From JBHELQ01 sp046262995 (GTDB taxonomy: Bacteria > Actinomycetota > Thermoleophilia > Solirubrobacterales > Thermoleophilaceae), in assembly GCA_046262995.1 (NCBI GenBank), contig JBHELQ010000186.1, forward strand, positions 1-5,564: 5,564 nucleotides of DNA, given 5' to 3'. A program made the position numbers and the translations under genes. Positions 4,823 to 5,564 of the stretch are shown one piece after another. The notes beneath the pieces are model-generated. The model saw only the letters and a program-made list of their open reading frames with translations. It was not told the DNA's origin and searched no databases. Positions within the stretch are counted from its first letter, which is position 1. Every line of letters begins with the position of its first letter.

Positions 4823-5564
4823 AAGTACATCCCTCCGAACTGCCCGCCGGTGCAGTTCAGGACCTGTCCGTGCACGTAGTTCGACCAGGGCGAGCAGAGG
4901 AAGAACACCGGGCCCGCCGCCTCCTCAGGCGTGGCCCCGCGTCCCAGCGGGATCAGCATCGACGCCATCTGGCGCTGCTGCTCGGGGATGCCGAGCTGGA
5001 TCTCCTGGCCCTGCCGCTCGAACTTGCCGCCCTCTTCCTTCGAAGCTGTCAGGCGCGTCTCGACGAAGCCGAAGGCCACGGCGTTCACGTTCACCTTGAA
5101 CTGGCCCCATTCCTTGGCGAGCGTCTTGGTCAGCCCCACGACGCCCGACTTGCCGGCCGAGTAGTTCGCCTGGCCGGCGTTGCCCATCGTGCCCGAGACC
5201 GAGGTGATGTTGACGATCTTGCGGAAGACCTCCTGGCCCTCCTCCTTCTCCTTCTTGGCGGGCTCGCGCAGGTGCGGGGCGGCCGCCCGCGCGATCCGGA
5301 AGGGGACCACCGTGTGGATGTCGAGCATGGCCTGGAACTGGTCGTCGGACATCTTGTGGAGCGTGCCGTCCCAGGTGTAGCCGGCGTTGTTCACGATGAT
5401 GTCGAGCTGGCCGAACTCGTCGACGGCCTTCTGCACGAGCTCGTCGCAGACGCCCTCGTTGGTCAGGTCGCCGCCGAAGACGGTCGTCTCGCCCCCGATC
5501 TCGCTCGCCGCCTGCTCCGCGACGTCCGAGTCGAGGTCGTTGATGAGCACGCGCGCGCCCTGCT
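4819..5564 (-). CDS. SDR oxidoreductase, FabG-like (N-terminus outside window)
   Basis: The frame enters at the right edge with 247 residues visible; about 30-40 residues with the glycine-rich cofactor loop lie beyond it. The first residues, QGARVLINDLD, form strand 2; its Asp hints at NAD(H) rather than NADP(H). NNAG follows, then NITSVSG with the catalytic Ser, and NYSAGK with Tyr and Lys four apart, so the Ser-Tyr-Lys set is complete. The end VHGQVLNCTGGQFGGMYF is a typical SDR C-terminus. Two insertions stand out: a Lys/Glu-rich loop (EPAKKEKEEGQEVFRK) before the Ser strand, and a charged substrate-loop segment (TASKEEGGKFERQGQEIQ). I recall similar insertions in actinobacterial SDRs annotated as 3-oxoacyl-ACP reductase or acyl-CoA dehydrogenases. 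The true substrate (beta-hydroxyacyl-CoA/ACP or another alcohol) cannot be fixed. The gene converges on the other SDR and overlaps it by 4 bases. Confidence 0.9.
   Translation of the reverse strand, partial: QGARVLINDLDSDVAEQAASEIGGETTVFGGDLTNEGVCDELVQKAVDEFGQLDIIVNNAGYTWDGTLHKMSDDQFQAMLDIHTVVPFRIARAAAPHLREPAKKEKEEGQEVFRKIVNITSVSGTMGNAGQANYSAGKSGVVGLTKTLAKEWGQFKVNVNAVAFGFVETRLTASKEEGGKFERQGQEIQLGIPEQQRQMASMLIPLGRGATPEEAAGPVFFLCSPWSNYVHGQVLNCTGGQFGGMYF

Overview
The window is GC-rich (roughly 70% by eye) and almost fully coding. Its proteins are rich in Ala, Arg and Gly. A DUF1707 plus two-transmembrane (2TM) protein, a family found mainly in Actinobacteria, and an SDR with a Lys/Glu-rich insertion of a type I recall from actinobacterial genomes point to a high-GC actinobacterium. 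Thermoleophilia/Solirubrobacterales is possible, but that placement is inference. I see no tRNA, rRNA, CRISPR array, insertion sequence or phage gene, and no gene-free stretch over 300 bases.

Layout. (1) Bases 1-1969, plus strand: the C-terminal half of glycerol kinase (GlpK), a small SnoaL/NTF2-like protein and a PlsC-type acyltransferase, with gaps of 3 and 8 bases, look like one operon. Glycerol kinase makes glycerol-3-phosphate and the PlsC family acylates its derivatives, so the set fits glycerol entry into glycerolipids. (2) Bases 1977-3424, minus strand: a PadR-family regulator is followed 11 bases later by a metallo-beta-lactamase-fold hydrolase carrying the full residue set of the N-acyl-homoserine-lactonase family. 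A perfect 7+1+7 palindrome lies between them. (3) Bases 3425-3487: a divergent promoter region of clearly lower GC (31 of 60 bases in 3421-3480 are G or C). It separates the PadR gene from a plus-strand DUF1707/2TM membrane protein (3488-3895). (4) Bases 3965-5564: two convergent short-chain dehydrogenases/reductases (SDRs). One resembles the PECR/citronellol-dehydrogenase branch and lacks the YxxxK catalytic pair. The other is a FabG-like enzyme with an intact Ser-Tyr-Lys set, cut by the window end. Their stop codons overlap in a single CTAG.

The part most worth a second look is the PadR-lactonase unit with its palindrome and the overlapping divergent promoters. I found no clear sign of a wholly new system; most genes belong to well-known families and the novelty, if any, lies in regulation and in the variant active sites.
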